Positions 8,771-17,552 of a stretch of 64,000 bases of DNA are shown here, one piece after another. Position 1 is the first letter of the stretch; each line of letters starts with the position of its first letter. The stretch lies in NCBI RefSeq assembly GCF_003096275.1, contig NZ_QENQ01000001.1, positions 1,315,297 through 1,379,296 on the forward strand, read 5' to 3'. Under the pieces are notes generated by a model, which saw only the letters and a program-made list of their open reading frames with translations, searched no databases and was not told the origin of the DNA. The position numbers were made by a program, and so were the translations under genes. The DNA comes from Sphingomonas pokkalii. Its GTDB lineage: Bacteria > Pseudomonadota > Alphaproteobacteria > Sphingomonadales > Sphingomonadaceae.

Positions 8771-11314
8771 ATGGCACGCTTTCGTTCGCGTTCGCTGGTT
8801 TCGCTGCACGCCATTGCGCTGGTGCTGGGCTCCGGCACCGCCCTTGCGCAGGAAGCTGCTCCCGCTCCGGCGGAGCAGGATGCGCAGGCACAAGGTGGCT
8901 TCCTAGACGAGATCGTCGTGACGGCGGTTCCGACCAGCCGCAGCAAGATGCAGAGTTCGGTTTCGGTTACCGATATTTCCGCTGAATCGGTCCAGAATCT
9001 TGCGCCCCGTTCCGAAGCCGAGGTTTTCCGCCTGATCCCCGGCATTCGCGCCGAATCCACCGCCGGCCCCGGCGGCAATTCGAACATCACGGTGCGCGGT
9101 CTGCCGCTGGCGTCGGGCGGTTCGAAATATGTCCAGTTGCAGGAAGATGGCCTGCCGGTCGTCGAGTTCGGCGACATCGCCTTCGGCAATAACGACTATT
9201 GGACTCGCTACGACCTGACCGTCGATCGCGTGCAGGCGATCCGCGGTGGTTCCGCCTCCACCTTCGCCAGCCAGGCGCCGGGCGCGGTGATCAACTATGT
9301 GTCCAAGACGGGCGATACCGCGGGCGGCGAAATCCGCGCGACCACGGGGCTAGGCTATAAGGAAAGCCGGCTGGACTTCAACGTGGGTGGCCCGATCAAT
9401 TCCACGCTGAAGGCCAATATCGGCGGTTTCTACCGCACCGGCGATGGCCCCCGCGACCTGCCCTTCCACGCGCTGCAGGGGTACCAGATCAAGGGCAACG
9501 TCACCCAGAGCTTCGATGCCGATCGCGGCTATGTGCGGCTTTCGTTCAAGGCGCTGGACGATCGCGCGCCGACCTATACCGCCTCGCCGATGCAGGTGCT
9601 GGTGGAGGGCAACAAGATCACCGGCTATCGGGCGCTGCCCGGTTTCGATGCGCGGTCGGACACCAATTTCTCGAACCTCAACCGCACCTTCACGACGGTG
9701 AATCCGGACGGATCGACCAAGCAGGGCGACAATGCCGAGGGTATCCACGTCAAGTCGCGCAGTATTGGTGCGCAGTTGCACTGGGGAAGCGGCGCGTTCG
9801 AGATCGACAACAAGTTCGCCTACAGCTGGAACAGCGGCAAGTTTTCCGCGCCGTTCTTCGGCAGCCTGACCAACGTCGCCGCGCTGACGAGCGGGGCGGG
9901 TGCCTATACGATCGCGGCAGGGGGCACGACCTTCACCGCGGCGCGCGCCGTATATGCCAACGGCCCCAGGGCCGGGCAGACGGTGGCCGGATCGGTGGTC
10001 GTCAACCAGAACCCCAATCTCTACACCGACATGACCGGCATGGATCATTGGGCCAACGACCTGGGTGTGACCGGCAAGTTCGGCCTGGGCAACGGCCAGG
10101 TGACGGCGCGGGCCGGCTGGTACCATTCGCGCCAGGATATTGCGATGAACTGGCATTGGAACGGCAGCCTTACCGAGGCGGTGCCGAACGGCGCGCTGAT
10201 CGATCTGGTCAGTGCCGGCGGCACGCGGCTGACCGATGCCGGCCTTACCGGCTACAACAACCAGTGGGGCGGCAACAACCGGCAGTACGACCTGAACTAT
10301 ACTACCGATGCGCCGTACCTGTCGCTCAACTATGCCGATGACGCACTCGATCTCGACGGCAGTGTGCGGTTCGACAACATCAAGGGCGGCGGCACCTTCT
10401 ACCCCACCGGCGCGCGTACCAGCCGCGACATCAATCGCGACGGCACGCTGAGCGTGGCGGAGCAGAATGTGTACCTGACCAACTTCGCAGGTGCGCAGCC
10501 GATCGATTACAAGGTCGACTATACGAGCTGGTCGTTCGGCGGAAATTACCGCTTCACGCCCAGCACCAGCGCCTTTGTGCGGGTTTCGCGCGGCCATCGC
10601 GCCAATGCCGATCGCGTGGTTTCCGACTTTGCCGGAGCCTTCACCCCCGCCGGCCAGCTGACGACCCTGGGCCGTGCCGTGGTCGTCAACCCGGTGACGC
10701 AACAGGAACTGGGCATCAAGCAGCGCGGGCGGCTGGCCGGCGGCAATTACGGGCTGTTCGTCACCGGCTTCCGCAGCCAGGCCACCGAGTATAATTTCGA
10801 TCTGACCACCCAGCGCCAGACGTTCCAGAAGTACAAGACCTGGGGCGTCGAGCTGGAATCGCAATATACCAATGGCGGCTTCTCGCTGATGGCGAACCTT
10901 GTCTATACCCACTCGCGCATTGCCGAGGACCTGATCAGCGGCAATGCCGGCAAAACGCCGCGGGCGACGCCGGACCTGATGTACACCATCGCCCCTACCT
11001 ATGATTTCGGGCTTGCCGCGGTGGGCTTCACGCTGATCGGCCAGACCGACAGCTATCCGCAGGACGATAACCGCCTGAAGCAGAAGGGCTCGAACATCGT
11101 CAGCGCGTTCGTGCGGGTGCGCCCCATCGACCGGCTGGAAGTGTCGCTCAACGCCAACAACCTGTTCAACGCCTGGGATCAGGCCGGGCGGCTGGATCAG
11201 GGCAGCGTCGCCGAGCTGCAGTCGCTCGGACAGCTGTACGGGGTGCCCTATGCCGCGACCAACCGTGTCGGCGTGGGGCGGACCGTATCGATCTCGGCCG
11301 GCTATCGGTTCTAG
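8771..11314 (+). CDS. TonB-dependent receptor for a sugar
   Basis: An 847-residue outer-membrane receptor that would import an oligosaccharide using TonB energy. It has a signal peptide ending ALAQ, a TonB-box-like segment (DEIVVTA), a plug domain (VFRLIPGIRAES, RGLPLASGG, VQAIRGGSASTF) and a 22-strand-type barrel ending SISAGYRF. The ATG at 8771 sits 8 bases after GGGAG, better than the ATG at 8765. Position beside the LacI regulator, permease and GH68 enzyme points to sucrose or a fructan as ligand, like the known sux-type sucrose loci; this is inference from context. Confidence 0.92.
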   Translation: MARFRSRSLVSLHAIALVLGSGTALAQEAAPAPAEQDAQAQGGFLDEIVVTAVPTSRSKMQSSVSVTDISAESVQNLAPRSEAEVFRLIPGIRAESTAGPGGNSNITVRGLPLASGGSKYVQLQEDGLPVVEFGDIAFGNNDYWTRYDLTVDRVQAIRGGSASTFASQAPGAVINYVSKTGDTAGGEIRATTGLGYKESRLDFNVGGPINSTLKANIGGFYRTGDGPRDLPFHALQGYQIKGNVTQSFDADRGYVRLSFKALDDRAPTYTASPMQVLVEGNKITGYRALPGFDARSDTNFSNLNRTFTTVNPDGSTKQGDNAEGIHVKSRSIGAQLHWGSGAFEIDNKFAYSWNSGKFSAPFFGSLTNVAALTSGAGAYTIAAGGTTFTAARAVYANGPRAGQTVAGSVVVNQNPNLYTDMTGMDHWANDLGVTGKFGLGNGQVTARAGWYHSRQDIAMNWHWNGSLTEAVPNGALIDLVSAGGTRLTDAGLTGYNNQWGGNNRQYDLNYTTDAPYLSLNYADDALDLDGSVRFDNIKGGGTFYPTGARTSRDINRDGTLSVAEQNVYLTNFAGAQPIDYKVDYTSWSFGGNYRFTPSTSAFVRVSRGHRANADRVVSDFAGAFTPAGQLTTLGRAVVVNPVTQQELGIKQRGRLAGGNYGLFVTGFRSQATEYNFDLTTQRQTFQKYKTWGVELESQYTNGGFSLMANLVYTHSRIAEDLISGNAGKTPRATPDLMYTIAPTYDFGLAAVGFTLIGQTDSYPQDDNRLKQKGSNIVSAFVRVRPIDRLEVSLNANNLFNAWDQAGRLDQGSVAELQSLGQLYGVPYAATNRVGVGRTVSISAGYRF

Positions 11315-11418
11315 AGCGAGAGGGCAGCATCGCGTCCTCTTGCTATCACTGCTCCTCCCCGGAGCCGGCGCGGCGGTCCCCCCTACGCCGCCGCGCCGGG
11401 ATCGGATAGAAAGGCAGG

Positions 11419-12912
11419 ATGAGCGACGATCGCCGCATCCGTTCCATCTGCATCGCCGGCGGCGGATCGGCCGGTTGGATGACGGCCGCCGCGCTCGCCA
11501 ATGCGCTGGGCGTCGGCACCGCGATCACCCTGATCGAATCGAGCGACATCGGCACGGTGGGGGTAGGCGAGGCGACGATCCCGCCGATCCGCCTGTTCAA
11601 CCGCACCTTGGGCATCGACGAAGCCGAGTTCGTCCGCCGCACCCGCGGTTCGTTCAAGCTGGGCATCGAATTCGTCGACTGGGGGCGGATCGGTGCCCGC
11701 TATTTCCATCCCTTCGGCCCATTCGGGCGCGATTTCGACCTGGTGCCGCTACACCAATATTGGCTCGATGCGCGCGACAAGGGCGACGCACCGGCGCTCG
11801 ACGACCTTTCGATGGCATGGGCCGCCGCCAAGCGGGGCAAGTTCGCCCCGCCGCTGGCCGATCCGCGCAGCGTGGGTTCCACCTTCGACTATGCCTATCA
11901 TTTCGACGCCGGCCTCTATGCGGCATTGCTGCGCGACTATGCCGAGGCGCGGGGCGTGGTGCGGATCGATGCGCGGATCGCCGGCGCCGATCGCGACGGC
12001 GAGAACGGCAATCTTGCGGCGGTGCTGCTGGCGGATGGCCGTAGCATCCCCGCCGACCTATTCGTCGACTGCTCGGGCTTTCGCGGGCTGCTGATCGAGG
12101 AGGTGCTGGGCACGGGCTTTGTCGACTGGCGCCACTGGCTGCCCTGCGACCGCGCCGTTGCGGTACCGTGCGAGCCCGGCGCCTTCACGCCCTATACCCG
12201 GTCGACAGCGCGGGCGGCGGGATGGCAATGGCGCATTCCGCTGCAGCACCGCACCGGCAACGGCCACGTCCATTGCAGCGCCTTCATGGGGGAGGACGAG
12301 GCCAGGGCGATCCTGCTGGCGAACCTGGACGGCGCACCGCTGGCCGAGCCTCGTACCTTGCGCTTCACCACCGGCCACCGCCGGCGCTTCTGGAGCCACA
12401 ATGTCGTCGCCATCGGGCTGTCGAGCGGGTTCCTGGAGCCGCTCGAATCGACCAGCCTGCACCTGATCCAGGCCGGCATCTCCAAGTTGCTGGCGCTGTT
12501 CCCGTCGCGCGACATGGACCCGTTGCTGGTCGACGAGTTCAACCGCATCTCGATCGCCGAGTTCGAGCGGATTCGCGACTTCCTGATCCTGCACTACAAG
12601 CTGACCGAGCGGGCGGATTCTCCCCTGTGGCGCTATTGCGCGACGATGGCGGTGCCGGACACGCTGCAATGGAAGATCGACCATTTCCGCCGCTATGGCC
12701 GGCTGGTCGCCCGCGAGTTCGACCTGTTCGCCGCGCCGTCCTGGCTGGCGGTGCATATCGGGCAGGGGAACTGGCCGGTGGGGCGCGATGCACTGCTGGC
12801 GGCGCGCGGCATCGACGGGCGGGCACATCTCGCCAAGCTGGCGGACGCCATGGCGCGGGCGGCGGAGACCATGCCCAGCCATGCGGATTATGTGGCCCAG
12901 CTGACGCGGTGA
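11419..12912 (+). CDS. Flavin-dependent tryptophan halogenase family protein
   Basis: A 497-residue FAD protein with the full halogenase signature: the GGGSAGW nucleotide-binding loop (14-20), the catalytic lysine K80 in GSFKLGIEF, the WQWRIP motif (271-276, WxWxIP) and FLEPLEST around E342. These enzymes use FADH2, oxygen and halide to form HOX, which the lysine directs to an aromatic ring. Homologues commonly sit directly after sugar-type TonB receptors in sphingomonads, caulobacters and xanthomonads, and what they modify there is not known. It follows the receptor gene by 104 bp on the same strand, possibly co-transcribed. No flavin reductase gene is nearby. Confidence 0.92.
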   Translation: MSDDRRIRSICIAGGGSAGWMTAAALANALGVGTAITLIESSDIGTVGVGEATIPPIRLFNRTLGIDEAEFVRRTRGSFKLGIEFVDWGRIGARYFHPFGPFGRDFDLVPLHQYWLDARDKGDAPALDDLSMAWAAAKRGKFAPPLADPRSVGSTFDYAYHFDAGLYAALLRDYAEARGVVRIDARIAGADRDGENGNLAAVLLADGRSIPADLFVDCSGFRGLLIEEVLGTGFVDWRHWLPCDRAVAVPCEPGAFTPYTRSTARAAGWQWRIPLQHRTGNGHVHCSAFMGEDEARAILLANLDGAPLAEPRTLRFTTGHRRRFWSHNVVAIGLSSGFLEPLESTSLHLIQAGISKLLALFPSRDMDPLLVDEFNRISIAEFERIRDFLILHYKLTERADSPLWRYCATMAVPDTLQWKIDHFRRYGRLVAREFDLFAAPSWLAVHIGQGNWPVGRDALLAARGIDGRAHLAKLADAMARAAETMPSHADYVAQLTR

Positions 12913-12924
12913 GGTTGGCGCGTT

Positions 12925-12998
12925 AAGTTCACGAAGTTCACGGTTGCAGCGAAATTCGGCGCACACCGCAAGTTTACACGAAGTTGACGAAGTTCACG
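12925..12998. repeat. Tandem 9-mers AAGTTCACG
   Basis: AAGTTCACG occurs twice in tandem at 12925-12942. After 27 bases come three more units, AAGTTTACACG, AAGTTGACG and AAGTTCACG (12970-12998). The array lies in a 280-bp gap after the halogenase gene. It looks iteron-like, but no replication gene is nearby; function unknown. Confidence 0.7.
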
Positions 12999-13192
12999 CT
13001 CTGCGCGCGTGAATCCTGCGCGTCGCGACGAGGGTGCCGACAGGGTCAAAGAGCGTCGGCCGGAGACCGGTGGCCGCTAAGATTGGGAGCGCAGGCACGT
13101 CCGGCAAGAGGGCATGGCGCAGCACAGAAAAGCTGTTCACCGGCAAGGGGCTATGGCAGCATCCTGCCATCACTGCCCCCCAGGAGATGTCG

Positions 13193-13549
13193 ATGACCAC
13201 CGACCACCGCATGGTTGCCATCCTGCCCTGCCGCGATCTGGAGGCCAGCACCGCCTTCTACGCCCGGCTTGGGCTCGCCGTGGAAGGTGACTATGGCCAT
13301 TATCGCATCCTCGGCGACGGCAAGGGCTGGCATCTGCACCTGCGGCAGGAGGCGAACGTCCCCCAGGCGCCGGACAATCCCTTCGGGCTGTACCTCTATG
13401 TCGAGGATGTCGATGCGGTGGCGGACCGGGTGCGCGATGCGATCATCGAACCCGGCACGCCCCACGCCAAGCCCTGGGGCGTATACGAGTTCGCGGCGTC
13501 GGATCCCGATGGCGTGCTGGTGCGAGTGGGGCGGGTGCTGGAGGGATGA
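13193..13549 (+). CDS. VOC/glyoxalase-bleomycin resistance family protein
   Basis: A 118-residue single-domain vicinal oxygen chelate protein. It contains paired beta-alpha-beta-beta-beta modules starting VAILPCRDLEASTAFYARLG and ending YEFAASDPDGVLVRVGRVL, the layout of bleomycin-binding and glyoxalase-fold proteins. These dimerise to bind a metal or sequester small molecules; the substrate cannot be inferred. The ATG at 13193 is 6 bases downstream of AGGAG, whereas the ATG at 13187 touches it. It appears monocistronic. Confidence 0.85.
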   Translation: MTTDHRMVAILPCRDLEASTAFYARLGLAVEGDYGHYRILGDGKGWHLHLRQEANVPQAPDNPFGLYLYVEDVDAVADRVRDAIIEPGTPHAKPWGVYEFAASDPDGVLVRVGRVLEG

Positions 13550-13595
13550 GGGCGGCTGCGCAACGCCAAAATTCATCAATATTTGTAAATAACTC

Positions 13596-13607
13596 CAGAA
13601 TATTCTG
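13596..13607. promoter_or_regulatory. Palindrome before the AT-rich orphan gene
   Basis: CAGAATATTCTG is a perfect 12-bp palindrome centred about 17 bp before the ATG at 13619, and its half-site CAGAAT recurs at 13615-13620 over the start codon. This could be an operator for autoregulation; no regulator is assigned. Confidence 0.45.
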
Positions 13608-13618
13608 AGTTTTTCAGA

Positions 13619-14485
13619 ATGGATGGAGTGTACGCTGTGGACTGGTGCGAGCTTAAAATAAAGAATGTCGCGTCAAGCATGGAGGGGGCTATCTGGTGGG
13701 GTGTTGCTTCCGCAATCGACCAGTGGCGGAACAATCCGTCGCAAGATGCTCGTCCGCGTAAGCGGCCTACTGATAAAGAGCTTGTTGAATGCCTAAGGGT
13801 AAGAGCTTGGACTGGTGCGGAATTGTATGAATTTGCCAAGGAATATAGTGTTAATCAGGGTGCAATAAATATCGATCGTAACGGGATGCGTTCTCAAAAA
13901 CACGACGCGCTCGCTATATGCTTATTTCGGGAATATAAATCCGTCGATATCGGCGACGGTGCTGATCATGTTGAAGAGATCGCCAGGGTATGGGTTCGAG
14001 CGATATCCGAGGTTCGAAATATTATTGCGGAGTATAATGGAAGAGAGGGAAATAATCTATATTCCTTCTGCATGAAAGCTCTTTGGTATTATCAGCCTGA
14101 ACATGCTACAATGTGGGATCGTCATGCTGTCGTAGCTATGAACCATATAATCAAAATTAAAAGGCATCGTAAGAATATCAAAAACGAATCAGATGCCGTC
14201 GCTTTCCTGCGTGACTTTGAGAATCTCCATGCACGATGGTTGCCAACGATTACGGCAGATATTGCGGATCAGGCGCGCCTGCTTGGTATGACGTACCCCT
14301 ATACGCGACGTGTGCTGGATAAGGCACTGTGGCTGATTGGTAAGGGGTTGGATAAAAAAATCCCGAAAGGCAAAGACAAGGCTTCATGTGAAAGCGTGCC
14401 GAATGACTTTTACGCGATGCTTGCTCGCAATTCGGACTTGCGGGTGGCTACCGAGAAAAAATTCGACCTTACCAAATCCGTGTAA
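13619..14485 (+). CDS. AT-rich orphan protein of unknown function
   Basis: A 288-residue protein that I do not recognise. Its codon use is markedly richer in A/T than all flanking genes (for example aataaatatcgatcg and attattgcggag), a strong sign of recent transfer. There are no membrane helices or signal peptide. Around residues 150-167 the pattern FCMKALWYYQPEHATMWD recalls a motif I remember from HhH/OGG-fold-like uncharacterised proteins (S/K-x-L-x-F-x-x-P-x-x-x-x-x-D), but this is weak. The start at 13619 lacks a ribosome-binding site, and an in-frame ATG lies at 13679. Gene-poor DNA follows it. Confidence 0.75.
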   Translation: MDGVYAVDWCELKIKNVASSMEGAIWWGVASAIDQWRNNPSQDARPRKRPTDKELVECLRVRAWTGAELYEFAKEYSVNQGAINIDRNGMRSQKHDALAICLFREYKSVDIGDGADHVEEIARVWVRAISEVRNIIAEYNGREGNNLYSFCMKALWYYQPEHATMWDRHAVVAMNHIIKIKRHRKNIKNESDAVAFLRDFENLHARWLPTITADIADQARLLGMTYPYTRRVLDKALWLIGKGLDKKIPKGKDKASCESVPNDFYAMLARNSDLRVATEKKFDLTKSV

Positions 14486-14996
14486 ACGGGATGGTTTCTG
14501 CGGTGCGTTGCAAAGGACGTGCGTGATGAATTCGGGGCCAAGCGAGCGATGGTCGCGTACCAAGTTGCGTTGCTGTAGACTCGCCGGGTCTTGCAATCCG
14601 CTCGACCAGATGTCGCGCTAGCGAAAGCTGGGTCCTCCTGTGGCTGGACGAAAACAGAACAGCACATCTGCGGGAGATGCCGGCTTTCGCTGGCAGCAAG
14701 GTAGAAGGATGGGCGCCCTCGATGCAATGCGGAGCAGAGAGTGTGGACGCAGTGGCGGACCTTGCCACCGCATAAGCCCCCCACCCCGCCCCGCAAGGGG
14801 GGATTGGTACTGTTTTGGCAACAGTGATTCACAGTTTTCGTATCTAATGGTTTGCTCGAAACCGGCCCACATGGCGGGCACCGAAGCGGGGCCCGGTTGC
14901 CCGTCGACGCAAGGCTGAGGGTAGCGTGTGCGCCCGGGCGCAGCGTTTGGCCGGGCGCAGGCTCCTGCTCGGACGATGTGTTCAAGGAGCGTACCA
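14486..14996. other. Gene-free 0.5 kb stretch with degenerate repeat DNA
   Basis: No convincing coding frame or RNA gene is visible. It contains an inverted repeat, AGCGAAAGC (14620-14628) and GCTTTCGCT (14683-14691), and a G/C hairpin core CCCCGCAAGGGG near 14790. The last 150 bp, with an AAGGAG at 14984-14989, form the leader of the next barrel gene. The left part may be debris from acquisition of the AT-rich orphan gene. Confidence 0.5.
14620..14691. repeat. Inverted repeat, small MITE- or REP-like element
   Basis: Perfect 9-bp arms AGCGAAAGC and GCTTTCGCT enclose 54 bp in non-coding DNA. The right arm lies within GATGCCGGCTTTCGCTGGC, which resembles a widespread type of alphaproteobacterial intergenic repeat. 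Whether it is repeated in this genome cannot be seen from this window. Confidence 0.4.
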
Positions 14997-15602
14997 ATGC
15001 AGAAATTCATCCGTGGGGTTGCCGCCGTCGCCGCGCTTTCGATCGCTGGTGCCGTTCATGCGCAGTCCGCGTCCACGCCGTTCGACGGGCCCTCGGTCGG
15101 CGTGCAGGGCGGCTGGGAACAGACCAACGTCCGCAACCCCAGCACCGATCTGGGCATCGCGCCGATCAACCGGCATCACGACACCGGCGTTGCAGGTGGC
15201 TTCCTCGGCTATGACAAGCAGGTCGCGCAGAATATCGTGATCGGCGCCCAGGCCGAACTCAACCTGCCGATCGACGGCGGCTTCAGCCGCAACGGTGTGA
15301 CGATCGATCCCAAGCGTTCGATCGACCTGAGTGCGCGGGCGGGGTATCTCGTGACCCCGGCGACCTTGCTCTATGTGCGCGGCGGCTATGCCAATGCGCG
15401 GGTCGGTACCCGGATCGTGAACGGCACAACGACCTTGTCCGGATCGGAAGGCCGTGACGGCTGGCTGGTCGGCGGCGGTGTCGAGCAGATGGTGACCGAC
15501 AAGATCTCCACCCGACTCGAATATCGCTACAGCGATTTCAGCAAGGGCGATGGCAAGTTCGACCGGCACCAGGTGCTGCTGGGCGTCGCCTATCGCTTCT
15601 GA
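14997..15602 (+). CDS. Small outer-membrane porin-like barrel protein
   Basis: A 201-residue protein with a signal peptide (MQKFIRGVAAVAALSIAGAVHA) and an eight-strand-type barrel: GPSVGVQGGWEQ, GVAGGFLGYDKQ, SIDLSARAGYLVT, DKISTRLEYRYSDF. It ends VLLGVAYRF, a BAM-recognised aromatic terminus. It matches the OmpA-barrel/Omp25-like surface proteins of alphaproteobacteria. The start at 14997 is 7 bases after AAGGAG. It appears monocistronic, with a strong hairpin downstream. The specific role is unknown. Confidence 0.88.
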   Translation: MQKFIRGVAAVAALSIAGAVHAQSASTPFDGPSVGVQGGWEQTNVRNPSTDLGIAPINRHHDTGVAGGFLGYDKQVAQNIVIGAQAELNLPIDGGFSRNGVTIDPKRSIDLSARAGYLVTPATLLYVRGGYANARVGTRIVNGTTTLSGSEGRDGWLVGGGVEQMVTDKISTRLEYRYSDFSKGDGKFDRHQVLLGVAYRF

Positions 15603-15616
15603 GTTCCGCGGGCCCC

Positions 15617-15645
15617 GTGACTGAAAATCGCCCCCCTTCAGTCAC
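15617..15645 (+). terminator. First hairpin after the barrel gene
   Basis: GTGACTGAA (15617-15625) and TTCAGTCAC (15637-15645) form a perfect 9-bp stem with an 11-base loop, starting 14 bases after the stop codon. There is no T-run, so it may be an mRNA 3' stabiliser rather than the terminator proper. Confidence 0.5.
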
Positions 15646-15682
15646 CGCCTGCGTTCCGCGCGCGCGCCGATCGCGCTGCGGT

Positions 15683-15724
15683 ATGCCCGGCCGGCCTTGT
15701 ACCGGCCGGGCATGACTGGTTTTG
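15683..15724 (+). terminator. Second, very stable hairpin after the barrel gene
   Basis: ATGCCCGGCCGG (15683-15694) pairs perfectly with CCGGCCGGGCAT (15702-15713), a 12-bp stem with a 7-base loop. A short run of four Ts follows at 15721. It separates the barrel gene from the LysR gene. Confidence 0.7.
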
Positions 15725-15769
15725 GAAACAAGGGGTTACACCCGGTGCCATCGATAGTATCTACGTTCC

Positions 15770-16690
15770 ATGCATCTCGATGATCTGGCCGCGTTCGCGC
15801 AGGTGGTGCGCCATGGCGGTTTCACCGCCGCCGCGCGGGCAATCGGGTCCCAAAAGGCCAAGCTGAGCCGCCAGGTGGCGCGGCTGGAGGCGGACCTGCA
15901 GATGCGCCTGCTCGAACGCTCCACCCGCAGCCTGCGGATGACCGAGGCGGGGCGCGAGATCTTCGAACAATGCGACGTGATCGCCGACCGTATCGACGCG
16001 ACGCGGCTGATCGCGCAGCGGATGCGGAGCGAAGTCGTCGGGCTGTTGCGAGTGTGCTGCCCGCCCGGCTTCGCGCGGGCGCTGGAGCACGACCTGCTGC
16101 CCGGCTTCCTGGCCCGCTATCCGGGCGTTCGGCTGGAGCTGCACGTCACCAGCGAGAATGTCGACATGGTGCGCGAATCGTTCGACGTGACGCTGCGCAG
16201 CGCGGCCGATCTGCCGACGGCGGGGTCGCTGGTGATCCGGCAGTTCGCGCGGCTGAACAGCGGGATGGTCGCCACCCCCGAGATGGCCGCACAGGTTGCC
16301 GGCAAGGGCGTGCTGGAACTTTCCAACCTGCCGACCTTGACCTTCGGCGTGCAGCGCCGCGAAGCGCGGTGGACGCTGATTCATTCCTCGGGCAAGCGCC
16401 ACGACGTACAGTTGCTGCCTCGGCTGGCCAGCGACGACGGATCGGTGATCCTGGAAGCGGCGCGTGCGGGGTTGGGCATTGCGCTGATGCCCCTTATCAT
16501 CAGCCAGAGCGAACTCGCGCGGGGTGAGCTGGTGCAGCTATGGCCCGATTGGCGGACGGAGGAGTTCGGGATCAGCCTGTGCTACCCGTCCAAGAAGAGC
16601 ATGACGCCCACTCTGCGCGCGTTCATCGACCACGTCGTCCCCGGCTTCGACCGGCAGCTTGCCCAGGCGTTGCTGGCGGACGCCGGCTGA
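15770..16690 (+). CDS. LysR-family transcriptional regulator
   Basis: A 306-residue LysR-type regulator. The N-terminal winged helix-turn-helix reads [20 protein letters not shown], continuing to [20 protein letters not shown]. The effector-binding domain begins near [13 protein letters not shown]. Its length and architecture are standard. LysR regulators often control a divergent neighbour, but here the upstream gene is a terminated barrel gene on the same strand, so the target is unclear. It ends 4 bp before the convergent LD-carboxypeptidase stop. Confidence 0.92.
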   Translation: MHLDDLAAFAQVVRHGGFTAAARAIGSQKAKLSRQVARLEADLQMRLLERSTRSLRMTEAGREIFEQCDVIADRIDATRLIAQRMRSEVVGLLRVCCPPGFARALEHDLLPGFLARYPGVRLELHVTSENVDMVRESFDVTLRSAADLPTAGSLVIRQFARLNSGMVATPEMAAQVAGKGVLELSNLPTLTFGVQRREARWTLIHSSGKRHDVQLLPRLASDDGSVILEAARAGLGIALMPLIISQSELARGELVQLWPDWRTEEFGISLCYPSKKSMTPTLRAFIDHVVPGFDRQLAQALLADAG

Positions 16691-16694
16691 CGAT

Positions 16695-17513
16695 TCAGGC
16701 GACGCCGAACGGCACGACGCGGTTGGTCGCAACATGCCCGATCGCGCAGCGGCCGAGATAGGGGACGCCCATCTCCTTGCACCAGCGCAGGATCATCTCG
16801 TCCACCGTCTCGCCGAAGGGCGGATCGTTCTCGGCGATCGCGGTCACCGCACCCAGGCGGATGCCGGCGATGCCCTTCAACTGCTCGGCATGGGCCATGT
16901 TGAACAGCATCCGGTCGATCCGGTAGAGCGGCTCGTCCACCTCCTCGATCATCAGCACATGGTCGGTGAGATCGGGCAGATATTTGCTGCCGATCAGCGA
17001 CGTCAGGATCGCGAGGTTGAAGGCGGCAGCGGGGCGGCCATCGGCAAGGGCAGGATCGAGCCCGCGGCGGTCGCGCTCGATCAGCCAGCCCAGCGCCCAG
17101 CCGGTATCCACCCCGGCATCGTTCCTGCCGATGCTGCTCGCCATCGAGGCATGGACCGGATGGCCGATGCCGCGGGCGTAGAGCGCTCCCAGCAGGAAGC
17201 CCATGTCGGAGAAGCCCATGTATGTCTTGCGCCGCGCCGCGTCGCCCAGATGCGGCATCACCGCGTCGAGGATGCGGTTCGAGCCATAGCCGCCGCGCGC
17301 GAACCAGATCGCGTCGATCGCCGGATCGTTGGCAAACTCCAGGAACGCCGCCGCGCGCTCGGCATCGGTCCCGGCGAAATGGCCCGCCGACAGATAGCAT
17401 TGCGGGTGGAACACCACCTCGTGCTCCGGGTAGGTAAGCGCCATGAACGCCGCCATGCGGGCAGACGATTCCCGGGTGACTGGCCGCGCAGGTGCTACGA
17501 CTCCGATCCGCAT
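16695..17513 (-). CDS. ldcA: Peptidase S66, LD-carboxypeptidase
   Basis: A 272-residue cytoplasmic serine peptidase of the LdcA family. LdcA removes the terminal D-Ala from recycled murein tetrapeptide to give the tripeptide. The nucleophile elbow is [12 protein letters not shown], and the Glu and His of the Ser-Glu-His triad are plausibly in [11 protein letters not shown] and [11 protein letters not shown]. The family's [12 protein letters not shown] loop is present. The start is taken at [11 protein letters not shown] (17513); GAGGAG lies 13 bases upstream, rather far. Its start is only 39 bp from that of the divergent Mur-ligase gene, and LdcA makes the substrate that Mpl uses, a functional pairing. 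Confidence 0.9.
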   Translation of the reverse strand: MRIGVVAPARPVTRESSARMAAFMALTYPEHEVVFHPQCYLSAGHFAGTDAERAAAFLEFANDPAIDAIWFARGGYGSNRILDAVMPHLGDAARRKTYMGFSDMGFLLGALYARGIGHPVHASMASSIGRNDAGVDTGWALGWLIERDRRGLDPALADGRPAAAFNLAILTSLIGSKYLPDLTDHVLMIEEVDEPLYRIDRMLFNMAHAEQLKGIAGIRLGAVTAIAENDPPFGETVDEMILRWCKEMGVPYLGRCAIGHVATNRVVPFGVA

Positions 17514-17552
17514 ATGCTTGTATGGTCTCCTCGAATTGCCGATAGCGTGCCC

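Noticed and set aside
9350..10912. 520-codon frame opposite the TonB receptor gene
   Set aside because: Reverse-strand shadow of a GC-rich gene; the product has no recognisable motifs.
16659..17552. Long N-terminal extension of the Mur-ligase frame
   Set aside because: It runs antisense through the LD-carboxypeptidase gene; the conserved ligase N-terminus begins near 17553.
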